A stretch of DNA of 6,546 nt. Source: Pelotomaculum sp. UBA5255 (lineage in GTDB: Bacteria; Bacillota; Desulfotomaculia; Desulfotomaculales; Pelotomaculaceae). A model generated the notes under the pieces. It had not been told where the DNA came from. It made no database searches and saw only the letters and a list, made by a program, of their open reading frames with translations. This document shows positions 4,331 through 6,546 of this stretch, one piece after another. Within the stretch, counting starts at the first letter, position 1. Every line of letters begins with the position of its first letter. The stretch covers positions 25,928 to 32,473 of the forward strand of contig DHTR01000067.1 in NCBI GenBank assembly GCA_002408725.1. The letters run 5' to 3'. A program made the position numbers and the translations under genes.

Positions 4331-5209
4331 ATGAATTTTCAGGAACTCATTTTAAAGCTAAACGATTTCTGGTCTCGGCAAAACTGCATTATTCAACAGC
4401 CCTACGACGTGGAAAAAGGAGCCGGAACGATGAATCCGGCGACCTTTTTACGGGCACTTGGTCCGGAACCCTGGCGGGTAGCCTATGTTGAACCCTCCCG
4501 GCGGCCTACCGACGGTCGCTACGGGGAGAACCCCAACCGCCTCCAGCACTATTACCAGTATCAGGTTATTTTAAAACCCTCACCGGACAATGTGCTGGAA
4601 GTCTACCTGGACAGTCTGAGGGCCATCGGCATTGACCCGGATGAGCACGATATTCGCTTTGTGGAGGATAATTGGGAATCACCTACCCTGGGCGCCTGGG
4701 GGCTGGGCTGGGAAGTATGGCTGGACGGAATGGAGGTCACACAGTTCACGTACTTTCAGCAGTGCGGCGGCATTGACTGCAGGCCAGTTTCCGCAGAAAT
4801 CACGTACGGCCTGGAGCGGTTGACCATGTTTGTTCAGGGCGTAGATAGCGTCTACGATATTACCTGGGTAGAGGGCATTACTTATGGCGATATTCACCAG
4901 CGTGGCGAGGTGGAGCACTCCCACTACAACTTTGAGCTTGCGAACACCGATATGCTGTTTAAACTCTTTGATCTGTATGAGCGGGAGGCCCTAAGTGTGA
5001 TTAAAAAAGGCTTCGTTTTGCCGGCATATGATTATGTATTAAAGTGTTCCCACACCTTTAACCTCCTGGATGCCCGCGGGGCAATAAGCGTTACGGAGCG
5101 CACGGGGTTCATTACCAGGGTGAGGAATATGGCGCGGGTCTGCGCCCAGGCCTATGTAGAACAGCGTGAGACTATGGGCTACCCGCTGCTGAAAGTGAAG
5201 GGGGCGTAA
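4331..5209 (+). CDS. glyQ: Glycine--tRNA ligase alpha subunit
   Basis: A complete 292-residue alpha subunit of the bacterial alpha2-beta2 glycyl-tRNA synthetase, the class II aminoacyl-tRNA synthetase that activates glycine with ATP and charges tRNA-Gly in the cytoplasm. The protein opens with FQELILKLNDFW and the conserved QQPYDVEKGAGTMNPATFLRALGPEPW. Class II motif 2 lies around VEPSRRPTDGRYGENPNRLQ (53-72). The substrate pocket region includes VEDNWESPTLGAWGLGWEVW and FTYFQQCGG (139-147), and motif 3 is SAEITYGLERLTMF (154-167). The helical C-terminus contains RARxLISVTERTG-type sequence (DARGAISVTERTGF, 247-260). A strong AAGGAGGT at 4319-4326 fixes ATG 4331. It is regulated by the glycine T-box upstream, and glyS follows after 11 bases. 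Confidence 0.98.
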   Translation: MNFQELILKLNDFWSRQNCIIQQPYDVEKGAGTMNPATFLRALGPEPWRVAYVEPSRRPTDGRYGENPNRLQHYYQYQVILKPSPDNVLEVYLDSLRAIGIDPDEHDIRFVEDNWESPTLGAWGLGWEVWLDGMEVTQFTYFQQCGGIDCRPVSAEITYGLERLTMFVQGVDSVYDITWVEGITYGDIHQRGEVEHSHYNFELANTDMLFKLFDLYEREALSVIKKGFVLPAYDYVLKCSHTFNLLDARGAISVTERTGFITRVRNMARVCAQAYVEQRETMGYPLLKVKGA

Positions 5210-5214
5210 GAGGT
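5210..5214 (+). promoter_or_regulatory. Ribosome binding site favouring a GTG start for glyS
   Basis: GAGGT at 5210-5214 directly abuts ATG 5215, too close to serve it, but lies 6 bases from the in-frame GTG at 5221. This favours the GTG start and shortens the protein by two residues. Confidence 0.6.
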
Positions 5215-5220
5215 ATGGTT

Positions 5221-6531
5221 GTGAAAAAGACTTCAAAAAAAGATCATTGCCTTGACTATCTCCTGGAAATAGGTGTTGAAGAAATGCCGGCCAGGTTTTT
5301 GGACCCAGCCTTGGACGAGCTAAAAGAAAAATCAACCGCTGTTTTGAAGGAGCAAAGACTTTCTTTTAACCGGATCGAAACATACGGGACACCCCGTCGC
5401 CTGACCTTGTTCGTTGAGGGTCTGGCGGTAAGCCAGGCGTCTTTGGAGATGGAAGTGAAGGGTCCGGCTGTAAAGGTTGCCTATAAATCAGACGGGACGC
5501 CCTCCAGAGCAGCAGAAGGTTTTGCCAGGGGTCAGGGGGTAACCGTTGCAGACCTGGTTAAAAAACCAGTCGGGCATGTTGAATACGTGTTTGCCTTCAG
5601 ACGAGAGGCCGGCCGGCCGGCGCGGGAAGTCCTTCCCGAAATTGCTGCAACCCTGATTGCGGGTCTGCATTTTCCCAAGCCAATGCGCTGGGGCGACCTG
5701 GAAGTGCGTTTTGCGCGACCGATTCGCTGGATCGTATCGCTTTTTGGAAGCGAGATTGTGGAATTTGAGTTTGCAGGTCAGAAAGCCGGAAGGGTTACCT
5801 ACGGTCACCGCTTCCTGAGCAAGGAGCCCGTGATTCTGTCAACTTCAATGGAATACTTTGAAAAAATGCGGAGTAGTTATGTTATGGTTGATCTTGAGGA
5901 GAGAAAAGCTACTATTTGGCGCCAGGTTCAGGAAATGGCGGCGTCAGTTGGGGGTGCAGTAGAAGAGAATGAAGATTTGCTCAACGAAGTCAAAAACCTG
6001 GTGGAATACCCGACCGCCCTGGTGGGGGAATTCAGCCGGGACTATTTGAGGCTGCCGAAGGAGGTCCTGGTCACCCCGATGAGGGAGCACCAGCGCTATT
6101 TTCCGGTGGTGGGGTCTGACGGCTGCCTGCTGCCAAAATTTATTGCTGTCAAGAACGGTGCGGCGGATCACCTGGATCTAGTTCGGGCCGGCAACGAGAA
6201 GGTTCTGCGGGCCCGCCTGGCTGATGCAAACTTCTTCTTCGAGGAAGACCTGAAGGCACCACTGGTAGAAAAGGTGCCGGATTTAAAGAAAGTTGTTTTT
6301 CAGGAGAGCCTTGGGACTGTTTACGACAAGGTCGAAAGGCTGGTCGCCCTGGCGGAGTTTCTGGGTGAAGCTGTGAACGCCGGGGAGCAGGATCTTAAGC
6401 AAATCCGGCGGGCAGCTTATCTGGCCAAGGCCGACCTTGTTACCAACATGGTTTATGAATTCCCGGAACTGCAGGGTTTAATGGGCAGGGAATATGCGGA
6501 GCGCACCGGTGAGAAGAAGGCTGTGGCACTG
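5221..6531 (+). CDS. glyS: Glycine--tRNA ligase beta subunit (3'-truncated)
   Basis: The first 437 residues of the GlyS beta subunit, which supplies tRNA recognition in the alpha2-beta2 enzyme. The family normally has about 690 residues, so the C-terminal third (rest of the HD-like region and the anticodon-binding domain) is missing at the contig end. Visible signatures are LDYLLEIGVEEMPARF (11-26), YGTPRRL, PMRWGDLEVRFARPIRWIV (154-172), GHRF (195-198), TPMREHQRYFPV (285-296), FIAVKNG, RARLADANFFFEED, VVFQESLGTVYDKVERL, and KADLVTNMVYEFPELQGLMG (403-422). The frame is open throughout. The start is GTG 5221 from ribosome-binding-site spacing; ATG 5215 is possible. After AVAL (434-437) the frame continues as RSEER, which does not fit the family (an A-I-x-E-H-Y-like sequence is expected); those bases are adapter and are excluded. 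Confidence 0.97.
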
Positions 6532-6546
6532 AGATCGGAAGAGCGT
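6532..6546. other. Residual Illumina adapter sequence at the contig end
   Basis: The last 15 bases, AGATCGGAAGAGCGT, are identical to the start of the Illumina TruSeq adapter as read into from an insert. They sit exactly at the end of the window, and the GlyS reading frame loses family resemblance exactly where they begin. This is a library artefact that survived trimming, not genomic DNA. Confidence 0.93.

Noticed and set aside
5215..5220. ATG 5215 as the glyS start
   Set aside because: The GAGGT site touches this ATG; GTG 5221 has normal spacing. It was not excluded entirely and is noted in the glyS entry.

Overview
The window reads as chromosomal housekeeping DNA from a Gram-positive, probably spore-forming Firmicute. 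A Desulfotomaculum/Pelotomaculum-like member of the Clostridia is my best guess, inferred from gene order and protein character without a database search. The evidence is the conserved Firmicutes core order era - recO - glyQ - glyS, strong Shine-Dalgarno sites (GGAGG), a TTG and a GTG start, and a T-box riboswitch ahead of a two-subunit glycyl-tRNA synthetase. All genes are on the + strand. The window looks like a whole short draft contig: it opens inside era, and its last 15 bases match the start of an Illumina TruSeq adapter, not genomic DNA.

Layout. 1-340 is the C-terminal KH domain of the GTPase Era. 341-443 is a leader holding a strong intrinsic-terminator hairpin that mgtE transcripts apparently must read through, plus a possible 24-codon leader ORF and an alternative pairing. 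444-1811 is a complete MgtE-type magnesium channel. 1942-2325 is a small four-helix membrane protein resembling DUF2512/YndM. 2326-2554 is non-coding and carries a good sigma-A-type promoter next to a perfect 12-bp palindrome. 2555-3316 is recO. 3366-3797 is a DUF4342-type protein with a UBA/TS-N-like N-terminus and a TTG start. About 3882-4270 is a large glycine T-box leader. 4331-5209 is glyQ, and 5221-6531 is glyS, cut off by the contig end.

Function. Era (16S rRNA/30S maturation), RecO (recombinational repair) and GlyQS (charging of tRNA-Gly) are the usual neighbours in Firmicutes. Here mgtE plus a small membrane-protein gene separate era from recO, and the DUF4342 gene separates recO from glyQ. 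recO and the DUF4342 gene are probably one transcript. glyQ and glyS form a tight operon under T-box control, in which uncharged tRNA-Gly should allow read-through of the terminator at 4220-4268.

I see no mobile element, CRISPR array, tRNA or rRNA, and no clearly new multi-gene system. The items most worth a second look are the mgtE attenuator-like leader, the unusually long glycine T-box and the adapter tail.
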